From Amphiura filiformis (Eukaryota > Echinodermata > Ophiuroidea > Amphilepidida > Amphiuridae): a DNA stretch of 64,000 nt. The stretch's first letter is position 1; every line of letters starts with the position of its first letter. Shown here piece by piece: positions 12,151 through 24,621 of this stretch. The stretch lies in NCBI RefSeq assembly GCF_039555335.1, contig NC_092646.1, positions 34,997,380 through 35,061,379 on the forward strand, in the 5' to 3' direction. The notes beneath the pieces were generated by a model, which worked only from the letters and a program-made list of their open reading frames with translations, was not told where the DNA came from and did no database searches. Made by a program: the position numbers and the translations under genes.

Positions 12151-12861
12151 GAAGTTAATATCACGAATTTTGTCCGTAGTTGTTTGAATTTATCATCATC
12201 TGCTTTTTATGGTTTGCCTTCGTTAATTATCGTAAAGGAAAACTTTATAATCACAGTAATAAATTAGTTAAAATTAGTTTAAAACGTTAGACAACGGCAT
12301 AGCAGCACAATTTCATATTTTGAATATTTTTAAACTTCATAAATTATTTAATACTATCGTAAATATTATAACCTTATTTCACCGACAAAAAATAGACAAA
12401 TAATCACAAAGTACCACAAGTAGCAATAGATGAACTGGCAGGAACGTTTTCAAAGGAATTTATTAATCTGCTATATATATTCACACAAATCGATGAATGC
12501 TATTGATTATGAAAACATAAATCAGATACTTTATAGGGCTAAGATTTATCATAAGACCAATATAGCAGAAAAAGGATAATTGTATCATTAAACTTGCAAA
12601 AAAAATCAGTTAACACATTTTTTGTCATAATTGAGCACATCACAAATGAAAAGTACAACCCACTAAAAACAAAAACAAAAACAACAACAAAAAAAACACA
12701 CAAAAAAACCCAAAAACCAACAACCGAAAGTGTCATTTGTGTGTTTGTTTATTCTTGAATATACTAGGCCATTTTTCATTATTAGGGTATTCATGATATC
12801 GATGGTTACTTAGGTTTTGTCTTTGTGCTGTTTTATTATTATTGTTTTATTATTTATTATT

Positions 12862-12862
12862 C

Positions 12863-12957
<95 letters not shown>
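12862..12957 (+). repeat. (TTA)n microsatellite
   Basis: About 30 uninterrupted TTA/ATT units, 90 bases past the donor of the 13.3-kb anchor exon. Confidence 0.95.
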
Positions 12958-13047
12958 CCTAAAGGGGAAATAAAAAACATATTCCCGGTAAGATTTTCGT
13001 GTGAACACCATATAATGTTAATATTATTGAAATAAGTAAAACCTTAC

Positions 13048-13306
13048 CTCCTTTTCCACATGCTGTTCCAGATCCACTAGATCCACCACCAATTACAACA
13101 GGTGGACTCGGTGCATACTGGTATCCGCCAAAATCCGATCGTTCCATGACAATATTTATAGGTTTATCATCTCCCTTGTGATTGTTATAATTCAATACTG
13201 CCATTACCATTCCAGCCGCAGCTACAATCCCGACAATAAGAACCAGAATACTTAGGAGGACAAATACATGACTTCCTTTATCGGCATGTCCCCTTCCTTC
13301 CCCCAT
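13048..13306 (-). CDS. Membrane-anchor first exon (type II), probably alternative first exon of gene A
   Basis: ATG at 13306 opens 86 codons ending in a phase-1 donor (GGAG|GTAAGG). The protein part has a short polar N-terminus (MGEGRGHADKG) and one hydrophobic span around residues 15-37 containing LIVGIVAAAGMVMAVLNY. A polar stretch follows, ending in a Gly/Ser stalk (VVIGGGSSGSGT). There is no cleavage-type signal, so a type II membrane protein is predicted. A close copy lies on the plus strand at 54813-55065. The donor phase equals that of the signal-peptide exon at 9440-9365, so it can splice onto exon 2 at 5800. A start 11 codons upstream (13339) is also open; I chose 13306 because the MGEGR start is shared with the 54.8-kb copy. 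It could instead be the first exon of a separate gene. Confidence 0.65.
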
Positions 13307-13485
13307 CTTGATGAGCAAGTAAGGACTATATCCTTGCAACCGATTCCGAACTTGCTACTTACTCCGTCACGCATAGAAGAACGTGGATAGTTTGGAATTG
13401 GACTAGAGAGTGCCATGAACGGATTGACCGTAATTGGCTACGTCATAACGCCCAAATGCATTTTAGTTTTTTTAAGTTTAAGATA

Positions 13486-13624
13486 GTGGTGGTGGTGGTG
13501 GTGGTGGTGGTGTTGCTGTTGGTGGGTGGTGGTGGTGGGTGGTGGTGGTGGTGTTGGTGGTGGTGGTGGTGGTGGTGGTGGGTGGTGGTGGTGGTGTTGG
13601 TGGTGGTGGTGTTGATGGTGGTGC
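13486..13624 (+). repeat. (GGT)n microsatellite
   Basis: GGT repeats with scattered GTT and GGGT variants, about 180 bases upstream of the anchor exon ATG. Open frames here are low-complexity, not genes. Confidence 0.95.
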
Positions 13625-13768
13625 AAGTTAAATATCAGAATACCGTGGCACCAGTCCCATGGATTTCCTGTACTCAATTCGTTTTTCGTTGTTTCAATGT
13701 ATTTAGTTTTAATTGATCTTGCATAAGAACATTTAATTATTGTGTTCGATTATGATTTGATCGAATGC

Positions 13769-14161
13769 CCTGCAAACACGAAACTGTTTTTAGAACAAGT
13801 TATATTTTGGGTTTTGAAAACGTTTTAAACAAGTTATATTTTGGGTTTTGGTTTAAGTAAAAACGTTTTAATGACATTAAATGTCGGGTTATATAAAGGT
13901 CATGCAAATGTTTTTAAACGTTTTGTTTTAAAACAAAATTTTCAAAATGTTTTTAATATGTTATTGTTTTTTTTTTGGCCAAATATTTTGTCAACACATT
14001 ATATTAACATATTTGCAACAGGTTATCAAAAAATGTGTTTTATTATTTTGAAAACGTTTTGTACCATTTATATAACCCGACAATTAAACGTTTTCTGACA
14101 GCCTTAATATTTTTTATAACCATTTGCGAATGATGTCGAAAACGAGTTGTGTTTGTTGGGT
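13769..14161. mobile_element. CAGCAAACAC-type MITE
   Basis: The ends TGCAAACACGAAACTGTTTT and GAGTTGTGTTTGTTGGG are inverted. The interior is rich in AAACGTTTT and has the phrase GTCGGGTTATATAAAGGTCA found in other copies (30.9, 31.8, 52.9, 56.3-57.0, 61.8-62.2 kb). Confidence 0.6.
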
Positions 14162-14908
14162 GGTTTAAGGGGTGGGATATGAACGTTTGGACAGTATTTT
14201 TTGTGGGACATGAGAGCACATCAGACATATCTAATAAAAAGTTTATTCCGAGGACCGTTAAATATCTAAAATTAAAAAATATCAAATTTAAATAATTGGT
14301 CATACAATTTGTATTATATCGCAAATCTCAAAAAATCTAAATTATTTGATATCAGAAGGATATTCTTCGTATTCAGAATGCAATTTGATAGTTTTGGCGT
14401 ACTCTCAGCTCTTACAAAAATTACGTGAAAACGTCGTTGTAGTCAAAAGCATTTTACCTTTGTTCAACACTGACCCATGAACAGCTCTTTTGAAATTAGG
14501 CCCAAAAATTGTTTGATTGCGCTTTGTTCATACTTATGCTAAGGCGCTATATAAATTCCGTTTATTGTTGTATTGGTGTAACATAAAAACAAAATTAGGG
14601 TAGGTCGGTCGGCATTAAAAAAAAAATTGTATGATAAAAGGTGTGGAACTTTTTTGTCTTTTAATTTATATTTATAAACACTTTAAACATTTTTTGGCAA
14701 AAAAGAAAAATAAGAATAAATATAGGGTCAGGCCTATTTTTAGGGTCTGTCGGGTTACGCCAATCAAACATTTTTTAGGCCTTAAACCGGTAAATGGTAT
14801 TGATTGATTGATATCATTTACTTGATTTGATCTGGGACATGTTCTAATGGTCCAGCATGTGTTTTATATTGTGACACATTGATAGCAACACTTTAATTAA
14901 ATTAATGG

Positions 14909-15018
14909 AATAATTCTGGTATACCCTGCGCCCAAGTATAACCCTCACCCTCACCCTTACCATAACCCTAACCCTAAAACATGGTAAATCAGGGTACGCA
15001 GGTTAAACCAGAATTAAT
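14909..15018. mobile_element. Short MITE, about 110 bp
   Basis: Inverted ends TAATTCTGGTATACCCTGCG and (other strand) TAATTCTGGTTTAACCTGCG enclose a CCCTAACCC-rich middle. Confidence 0.5.
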
Positions 15019-15670
15019 TAAAAAAAAAAAAAAATAAGCACCATCTGACAAGCAGGGACACTTTGGATTGATCTAAAACATTCAAGAAGCGGACAATAAT
15101 TTATAAAAACTGAAAAAATCCAAAATGGAGTCTAAAAATACAAGACAAAATAACCCACGTTTCATCGTTACACTAGCAGCTTACTAGAGACCCATGTGGT
15201 ATGTAATTACACTGTCATGTTTGCGTCAACAACAGGATGTTTACTCGATTATCTTTATATTTCTGTTTCTGTCTGTCGCCCCCTCTCTCTCAAATGTGTT
15301 CAGGGCAATAATTCGTTCAGCTTGTGTGCTGTTAAAATGAAGCAGTCGCAAAACGTAATCTTCTTGACCAAAAATATAATTTGACAAAATGATCCCCAAA
15401 TACGCTGGCATGTAAGATGGCCCTGTCTGTCTGCTATGTTGATTGTCGCGTATGCCATATGTCCTTTCTGTTGTAAGTTTCATTAAATTAAGAACATACT
15501 TGCAGTTTCTATGCTAGTTTCATACTGTCATGCCGCTGTCGCTTAGCGAATTTCACGCACGCTCATTGTAGACAAACGGGCACAATTAATGGTTGTCATT
15601 GGCTCATACGCTGTCGCGACGCCGTTTTTCAGCGAGATAGTTAGAAGTCTTTCTGTGCCATTTCGACATG

Positions 15671-15814
15671 TCCAGATCCGCCAGAATCGGAACCTTCTAC
15701 GTTGATATTAATAGGTGCGTCACCATCCCGGTTATAATTCAATACTGCCATTACCATTCCAGCCGCAGCTACAATCATAACAATAAGAACCAGGATGCCC
15801 AGGAGGACAAATAC
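15671..15814 (-). pseudogene. Decayed membrane-anchor exon
   Basis: The minus strand reads VFVLLGILVLIVMIVAAAG, then MVMAVLNYNRDGDAPINI. It is clearly a copy of the anchor exon at 13306-13048. The ATG and N-terminal tail are gone, and the frame runs into a stop instead of a donor. It lies between the end of gene B and the first exons of gene A. Confidence 0.65.
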
Positions 15815-15939
15815 CACAACCTCAAGATGGGGGGTACTTAAGAAGTGGCGGGTATGTGCCTACTATTTTTAATCCAATTGTGCAAATTTTACAATAAAAG
15901 AATTGGAAAGTTTCTGCATAATTTTATGACATTTTAAAT

Positions 15940-16255
15940 AAATAAAATGTAGATATTTATATAGCGCTTTATGCCGTTAACAGCCTCAAAGCGCTTTACA
16001 TTTATTCCGCCGTCATTAGAATATGTCGGAACCACGTTTGCAGCCTACAAGTGGCGCAGGGTCCATCAGTACAACGACTGTGACTACCCCTAACAGCTTC
16101 CCATTGCACCTGGGTGAGGTGAGGCAAGCGAGGCAAAGCGCCTTGCCAAAGGGCGCAACACGGTGGTGGGACGGGGAATCGAACCCACGCACGTCGAGCA
16201 AGCTCTCAGATTATGAGTCCAAGGCCGTAACCACTGAGCCACCGTGCCCTATTTT
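15940..16255 (-). mobile_element. tRNA-derived SINE with L2-type tail
   Basis: Reading the minus strand from 16252: GGCACGGTGGCTCAGTGGTT (A box) and GGGTTCGATTCCCC (B box), then a body, then the tail GTAAAGCGCTTTGAGG and AAAGCGCTATATAAAT. Such tails are shared with L2-clade LINEs. It is absent at the equivalent place in the C unit (about 40.6 kb). Confidence 0.8.
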
Positions 16256-17234
16256 GATGATACAATTGCAGAAAAATGGGGTCATTAGCAGCCGAACATA
16301 AAAAAGGGAAAGTAAGACTTTAAAAAAGGTTAAAAGGGTCATCGGGTATATTGGCAGGCACATACCCGTCATTTCTATAGTTGAGTGCTCCCGGTTGCAT
16401 CATATTTAGTGTATTTTTTTAACCATTTTTATTGCACTATCTGCAGTCTAAGTGTTTCAAGCAGTCGTATGATCACTTTTCTTAAAGTTTGGTCAGTGGT
16501 CAAGTTTGTGTTTACTTGTTATGGTTGTAGATTTTAATTTAACCTATCTTTTCAGTAGATGTATAGGAAAACGTGTGGCTTTTATAGATTTGCATCCAAA
16601 TTGTTTCAAACACTCAATATTTATTGTTAAACTACAGTCAGTACATAAATTTGTGGTTCTTGCGCGTGGGTGTGTACTTTTGTATCATCTTAGTCCATCA
16701 TCGTGCGTATTGTATAACTTAAAATACTTAAAAAGAGACTAAATTTGAGTAATTATATTGTCACGATTACTATAAACAAAAACAATACATTTACCTCATT
16801 GATTTAATAACATGGAATAACACACGTACAGCCAATTGACATATTTTTTAAACTTTCAATTAATTTTATTGGATAGTTAATTTTGTAAAAGAATATAATT
16901 CAAAACTTACGTATAAAAATAAATCTTACGGTACTGTTTGCTCTAAAGCTGAATTTATACCCCAGGTTGAGCGACGAGTAATTTGTATTTGACAAATGAA
17001 GTAGCGTGTTTTTCACAACGAACCAAAAACCACACTACTTCATTGGCTATGTAGACCAATCGCTATCGCTCTACGATGTAGTATAAATTTATCTTAAGTT
17101 CTACCCTCCTAATCCAAAACGAAGTATCCGCCTTGTTTTAAAATCAATTTTTTGTATATCTGTCATGTTGTTTACTTGTAGATACATCATGTTCACTTAC
17201 AATAAGTAGACTATAATAAAAGTAGGAATCGAAG

Positions 17235-17521
17235 ATACTAGTTCGCGTGTCACGATTGGTTTGTAGCACATAAAAGAGTGGTTGATTCATTTGGTGCCTT
17301 CATTGGAGGAAAGGAATCATATAAAATGGTGGACGATGTAGGTAATTTTATAAGGCAAAAGGAAATGCCAAGACCTAACTTTTCATACGGTCTGTAAAAC
17401 TAAACATAGGGCACGCTGTATTTCCGCTGCAAGTTCGAAAAAGTCAATCGTCACGACAAATTACAAACAAACCATCTCTGAGTTTGATTGATATTTGACG
17501 TCAGACACGAACTAGTTTCTT
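17235..17521. mobile_element. MITE with ACTAGTTCGCG / GACGTCAGACACGAACTAGT ends
   Basis: One of four related elements (also 36825-36945, 48357-48632 and 50172-50305) whose ends carry AGACT..TTCGCGTCTGACGT. It lies downstream of the gene B stop. Confidence 0.5.
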
Positions 17522-18148
17522 TAATTCTGACTTATAATGTTCAATCATCTGCATCTTAGTAAAAGTTAAATATACTGCGTTTTATCCCATGGGCACTATA
17601 CCAGCCAAATTGTTGATCTCTAAGAACCATTTGGCTACAAAGAGAGTTATATAATGTATTGATCCAATCAGAGATATGGTAAGAAAACGCTTAAAATTGC
17701 GATATTGTTCCATGTTGAATGGTTACGTAGATGATTGTATTATGTAATTAACCAATTTAGCCTAAACAGGTGCGTCAACTCGAGAAGTCGGAAAAGTTAT
17801 CAAATTGAAGCCCGAATTGAAACAATTTGGCGCCACCTTTTACGCTATTGTTTGTTATGTATATAGCACAGACCTCGAAATGTGGATAATAAGCTATAAT
17901 AAATGTGTGTTTCCTCTAAACAAACAACACGTGCTTTTCATTTTATGATTAAAGTTGCCAAAACATGGAAGGGGCATTGATTGTATCCTCATCTAAAGGA
18001 GTGGGATGTTCCCTCTGGACAGTGTCCATGGGGTTAATTTCGGAGGGCAGAGTTAACTACACTTACTATTACTTGCCTACATGTAGGTCATAGATTCCCA
18101 TACTTCTACAATAAAAATACCTTTGTTATTTATACAGTCAAATGAAAG

Positions 18149-18177
18149 CTAAAAATCCCAATCACCACCATTACCGT
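18149..18177 (-). CDS. Gene B exon 9, C-terminal tail and stop
   Basis: After TTTCTGTAG, 29 bases complete the phase-1 codon and encode DGNGGDWDF then TAG. Frame, stop and conservation of the same reading frame at 41390-41362 in the C unit support it. The exon is very short and lies 2.9 kb from exon 8, so another last exon cannot be excluded. Confidence 0.5.
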
Positions 18178-21100
18178 CTACAGAAATAATTTCTGTGTAA
18201 CACAATTATTGTGTAAAGAATAATTACCAGATTACTAGTGATTTGTCGAAATTGCCGCACAGCCTTTCAAACCAAGCAATAGATAAAAGGACACTGTATA
18301 GACTTTTATCTACAAGTGCGTTATTCAAAATATTCGATGTAACATATCTACGTTATTTAATATATTCCCACTCTACGTGTACTCCCGGTAATGTGTAAGT
18401 TCTAACGAATGGTTGATGACGCAAAATCGATAATATATTTCTACCCGATATTACACGTATGTCACAATCGATAATTATACGTCATCAAACATTCGTTAGA
18501 ACTTAAACATTACTGGGAAAAGAATGGGAATATATTAATGTAAATGTTACATCAATATTTTATATACGTTGAATACTAGGAGTCTGTAGCTGCTTTAATT
18601 ATGGACACCATTCGTTTGGTACAATGGTTTAAGTACTTACATGATGTTGCTGTGTAATTATTGTTGCATGATAATTTCATAACTCAATAACGTTTTCCAA
18701 ATTTAAATGATTTCTTTTTAGATTTTTTACTTTTGTTTTGTATTTCATTTTACAAAGATAATGCGACAAAAATACCTGAGGTAATTGTGGGTTACAATAT
18801 TTTTAATATTAGCTGAATTACTTTTACTAAAGAGTAAATTTCCCTTAAAATTTACATCTATACTTTTATAAGGCCAAATAAAAAAGTTACTCTCAGGAAA
18901 AAATAGAAAAAGACATAACGGTTTTCTGTTTTTAGTGCAAAAATCTAAGCGCTATTGTGTTTTTTTTTTTTTGGGGGGGGGGGACTTTTTGTGAATTAAA
19001 AAAGAAGAAAATAAATGTTCTAAACGTGAAAAAAACGACGAAAATATGAATTTTTAAAAGCTACGCGCGGTCTCTTAAGACAAAACTCTATTTTGTTTGG
19101 CCTAATTTATGCAAATTAATTTTGCTTGTAGCATAAAACGGTCACTTTTAGGACTTTTTACTTTCTCAGAGAAGAGCAGATAAGGTAATTAAGCGTTTGA
19201 TTATACTTCTACATGTTTATACTACAGTACATGCTGTGAAAAATGCTGTCAGAAAATAGAAAGGAACATTTCAACGAATATCAAAAGCTTTAAAATAAAA
19301 AAAACCTTTCGTTTTTGACCAAAATCGGCATATGGGAGCAATACAATAAATCCCTCCGCATTTGGTGTAAACATGTATAGTTCCAGTAAAAATAGCGACT
19401 ATGCGATATCATATCAGCCTCCAGATTTACAGATTTCGAGTCACTCTTGCTTAATTATATAAAAACGATAGAGTAAGACAAGTCTGCAGCTCATATCTCA
19501 AAAGTTAATATACATGTGTAAACAAATCAAACCTTAATTAAATTTCATAGTGTCTACTTTAAGGAAACTTTGTCACATCTGGTAGAAAAACGAACTTACT
19601 TGGTTATATTTTTAAGTGTACTTGAATTAATCTTTTCGAGATATGGCGTACACAATAGGAAGGCAGTCTTCAATATGGGTAAAACCCGGCAAATTCAAAA
19701 GACTTTACCCATTTCGTGCAGCGCCATCATATTGTGTCCTCCATATCTCGAAAAGGCTAATGGGAGGTTTATTTAGTGGTTTACCTAATATGATGTAGAT
19801 TTAACATCTAAGTAACATTTTTGCTGCTCTTCTAAATTCATTTATAAAATGTCCGCTCAGACCAAGGTGAGGTCCATGAATGAAGTATTACAGGCAAATT
19901 TCAGAGCCCGGCTTTCCTGGTACGCTTCCTGTACGAATTGAAATATGAAATGTTTATTACAATTATTTTGTAATACTATTAAAACTCAAAGGATAATCAT
20001 GCTTTTACAAAGTGTATTCTCCCGATGCTTCTCATAACACGAATTGTAAACATGTTTAGAAGAACATAGCCAATTAGGCAAACTTGGAATACCGCTCAAT
20101 GCAGCATTCTAATAACAATAAATAATACATTTGGGAAACATAGTGTACGATACCAGCTCTGCACACTTTACATATTTTTACTGCTCACTGTGGCCCACGG
20201 TACACCTAATAAACCATTTTATCATATTCAGGGATATAAACATATGTGACGTGTCATGTCAAAAGGAGACACTTTTGGGCAGTTTATCAATTTTGAGGTT
20301 TTTACATATCCTGAATATAAAGATATTTTGCTCCACAACCTCGTTTTCCCCAATGAAATCGGACATTCCTAAGCGAAGATATTGAGTTAGTAAGTTAGGG
20401 TGTTATGAAATTGGAAATTGAGATATTGGCCTTTGAAAATATTATTGACAATGTTGAGAGTAGGAATTACCCTGAAAAATGTCTCATAAAATACAAGATG
20501 CCAGTTATATTCCGGTCTGAAACTATCAGACAATATTTTAAACATTAGTAACATCACAAATTCGCAACAAACCCAAATTGTGAAAAATTCACCCCGGGCA
20601 GTTTTTTGGCTTTTTTCTCCATTTACGATCCTGCCCAAAAGTGTCTCCTTTTGACATGACACGTCACATATTTAGAGTCCACTCAAGTATTTAAATCTAA
20701 CGCACTCAGTTTGCAGTCAGGGAGTGTGAATTTCAAATGGGGTTACCTGAAATGGTGACTTCATTTGAAATAATAGAGGTTGTGCATATGACGTATCATA
20801 CCGTAAATGTGGCCGACTACTCAAATGCATTTAACAAAAGCATGATTGCAATCTACCGCGACATTTAGTCTCACACACATCAAATGCACTACGATCAACT
20901 GCACTGCGCCATGATTACAGTGAAGGACATCGGTTCAAATCCTTTGTTTGAAGCCAATCAATAATTTCACGCACATCCCCTATACACCACTGTGTGGGAG
21001 ATAAATGGCATGCCTTACATGGGGGTGTATAGATTTTAGCTGGAGTAGCCCAATCACTTACCGTGTACCATTTCGTCATCGAGGTTAGCGCATATTTGGT

Positions 21101-24100
21101 CGTACTCCGCAGAGCCGAGCAGCATCTCGAATGCTGGATCCCACCATGATGGCAAAAGTGAATCTTTGCGAACCATGATAGATTCTCCTGCAAATAATGG
21201 GTATATTGTGACAATTAAATATTTTGTATTTCATTCCTCAAACTGACGAATACCAGATTATTAAAAAAACCGTCAATATATGGGTACTATCTGTTTCTGT
21301 GTTAAGATGTTCATTGTGAGTCATAGCCATCCAGAAACGGCGTTACATGTTACCAATAATTCATTCCATTGACAGACTGTTTGTGTGGAGTGTGCGCAAA
21401 TCAAACCAGCGGCACTGGAGACTACTAAATAAGAGTAGGCTACTCTTTCGTGGAAATCTACGCTTAAAATACAAGCTCACAAATACACACTATAGCATAC
21501 AATAATCCACAAGTAAGAAAACACTTTGAACACTATGTATATGTGACCTCTCTGCTTTTAATATAGATTATTATGGTTTGACACATACCTCCAAGCAAGC
21601 AAGAGTCAAATCGACGCAAAACTTCCAGTCCATTGTCAGTTGCAACACCTTCAAGATCATCAGATACGAAGATAGCATCGATCTGAAATGAATTGATTTA
21701 AAGTTATATACAATATTGTGATTAAGTAAGTTTTAATTATTTATTTGAAAACGTGATTATAGTTTGTTAAGATAGGAAACTCGGGAACGTCCCGTTATTA
21801 GTGGGCTAGTCTATAAAGCCAATATATTATAAATCCCTACGTGACCCATGTGTTATATACCAAGACCACCAAGAGATCAATTGATTTCCTAGCCCTACTT
21901 TTGGGTTGCAGAGAGCTGAACGTCTCGGTGCTGCGCGTCCGGCTGCTCGCGTATCGCGCTCGCTAAGTCCGCTAAGTGCCACGGACTGCGGCTATTGATT
22001 TCCTAGTTCGCAAAAAAATGCCATCAACCTTACTTTTTGTTTCAAGAAATAAATATTTAAAATATTTATTGACTGAAACTCTTAAAGTATAAACAATACA
22101 AGTAAAAAAAACAAACACAAAAAAACCCACAAACTAAACAAAACAAAAAAACAACAGTTGTGCTGCAAGCATGTCAACAAACCGCCCTTGTGCACGTTCT
22201 TATAGTTGTATGTTGTAACATTACGCACGCTATTCGATACTGGGACTAACAAAATACGTACATACGTCTATTACGGCTGCCTTCGCAAACAGCACGAACT
22301 CGCAAACCAGTTTGCAAGTTCGGTCTTTGGCGACGGACACGCAAACTTTATCGGGTAAGGAGAATATAAGATGCAATCGTAAGTATTAACATTGCACTGG
22401 TTTAATGGACATGATGGATATTATTCAAGGTCGTATTAAGGGCGCAGTACACCAAATCACTATGTATTGCAATACGAGTTATATAATAATTATGCAGTGG
22501 AGTGGGAATATTGGTGGGTGTGTATATAGGGGGGGGGGTATTATTTCTTAGGGGCTGTGCAATAATTATGAGCCCTGGGGAGGGTAAAATTTGGGTGGCG
22601 GGCCAAGACATTTTTGATGAGCCGAAAGGGGCAAGCAATTTTTGGCCAGGCGAGAGGGGGTGGGGGCAAGCGATTTTTGGCACACATTCATGGGGCGCCT
22701 TTTAAATAAAACGCTCTAAAAAGCTTAGGAAAACAGTACGGAAACGCTTTAATATGCAAATTTTCCTGCTCGCTGCGCTCACAATATATATCTTGACTGT
22801 TTAAGGTTTGCACATTGGGATCCCAAAAATTTGGCATGTGTCAAGGGGAAGCAAAGATATTTTGGCGGGCCGAGAGGGAGTGGGGCAAGCGATTTTTTGG
22901 CGGGCCGTTCATAAATTTTACCCCCGGGGGCTCATAATTATTGCACAGCCCCTTAGGGCAAAAATCGAAAACTTATCTTAAATTTGGGCGAATTTGGCTA
23001 CTTGATACCCATCTTGGGTCAAAAGAGTGGGTTTTCTGTGCTTTTTGTCGGGGGGGCAAACTAATCGTAAACACACAATCCCGGGCACACAATATCATAT
23101 ACCATACCACAAGATAACGGTGTATTGACCTGCTGATCATGCAGTGAATTCTTCTAACAATGCCTTCTATTGATAATAAACGAACTGCCTAAGAAAGAGG
23201 GCAGTATACTATTTGGAGTAGGAATTTTGTATAGAGTTTGCGTTCCCGTCCAGTTTGCGTTTACGCCCTTCACATACGTCACTACCGAACTGGGGCGACC
23301 CAATGTATAAAAGCTATAATGTCAGCGCGCATCCGGTCAAGTGGGTATTGCAAAATAGCCTAAGCTTACTGTTTATAGCGGACTGTCTAAACAATATCTA
23401 AATCTTCAAAATACTTACTTCACCTGCATCGAGTGCATTTATAATCGAGGCCAAACCCACATCCTCGGGATAGATCATAATCTGGTTAGCCTCTAGCTGA
23501 AGATCCTGAAGAAACAATGGAAGAAGTTACCGAAAAAGAATGGTTAATGTACTGAAATAAATATATTAGAGGTTAATGACTGCGCAGCAGTTGTTGTGAG
23601 GATATTGTAAAATACCTAAACATTATGCTTTAGATCCGAGGAATATATTCCAAGGTCCAAAGCACAATGTTTAGATATTAATCTCATTCATAACTGTTAC
23701 ATTTGACTTTTTAAATTCCATTAACGTCACATTTTTATCTTTTAAATTTGAAAACAAATGCAATTCTTTGGCGGGTATCTTCCGTTCTCCCTGTCAAAAA
23801 TTGAATAGCCAATCATGCGATGTCCAAATACGGCGGCCAGCGTCCGCGTAAATAATGTTCGAATGCATAATACGTCACGTAACGCGGACATTGTAAAGCG
23901 TTATTATAGCTACGTCACGAGATACGGTCATTATACTTTTTCAATAACCTGCATTTGCGTCCGCGCATTTAAAAGTTATTATCTGTGACTGGATTAAACA
24001 CATCGCGAATATACTTGAGGTTTTGAATGATGACAGATGCAATTATCTGGATTTCAAAGTGTGGGTTGGTGTGTGTGTGTGTGTGGGGGGGGGGGGGGGT

Positions 24101-24453
24101 CTTTGAAATCAATTTTACGGTACCACGCAGACTTGCGGATGCTGACTTTCTCTTTACCTACTTTTTGCTCTTTTGGCTACCCATTAGTATGCCAATTTTT
24201 CACCAAAGAAACACCCACAAACACCCTAATTTTAAAGACACTTTCCCAAATGCGTCCAATTTGGTTCCACTGAAAACCCACCATCGAAATACCAAAATCA
24301 CTGAAATGGAACCATAAAACAGTGCAACCTACCCGTATACCTGCAACCATGGACACATTATTTCGCCCGGGTGTAAAAGTATACTGCCTTACCCTTTATT
24401 TAATTATTTAATAATTGAATAACTACATGATTAAAATATCAATCAAGTAATGT

Positions 24454-24525
<72 letters not shown>

Positions 24526-24577
24526 ATCAATCCACCCATCCATCCATCCATCCATCCATCCATCCATCCATCCATCC

Positions 24578-24621
<44 letters not shown>

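Noticed and set aside
13438-13716. His- or Val/Trp-rich open frames
   Set aside because: They are translations of the GGT microsatellite.
16150-16252. tRNA-Met-like gene on the minus strand
   Set aside because: A and B boxes are good, but the sequence continues into a SINE body with an L2-type tail.
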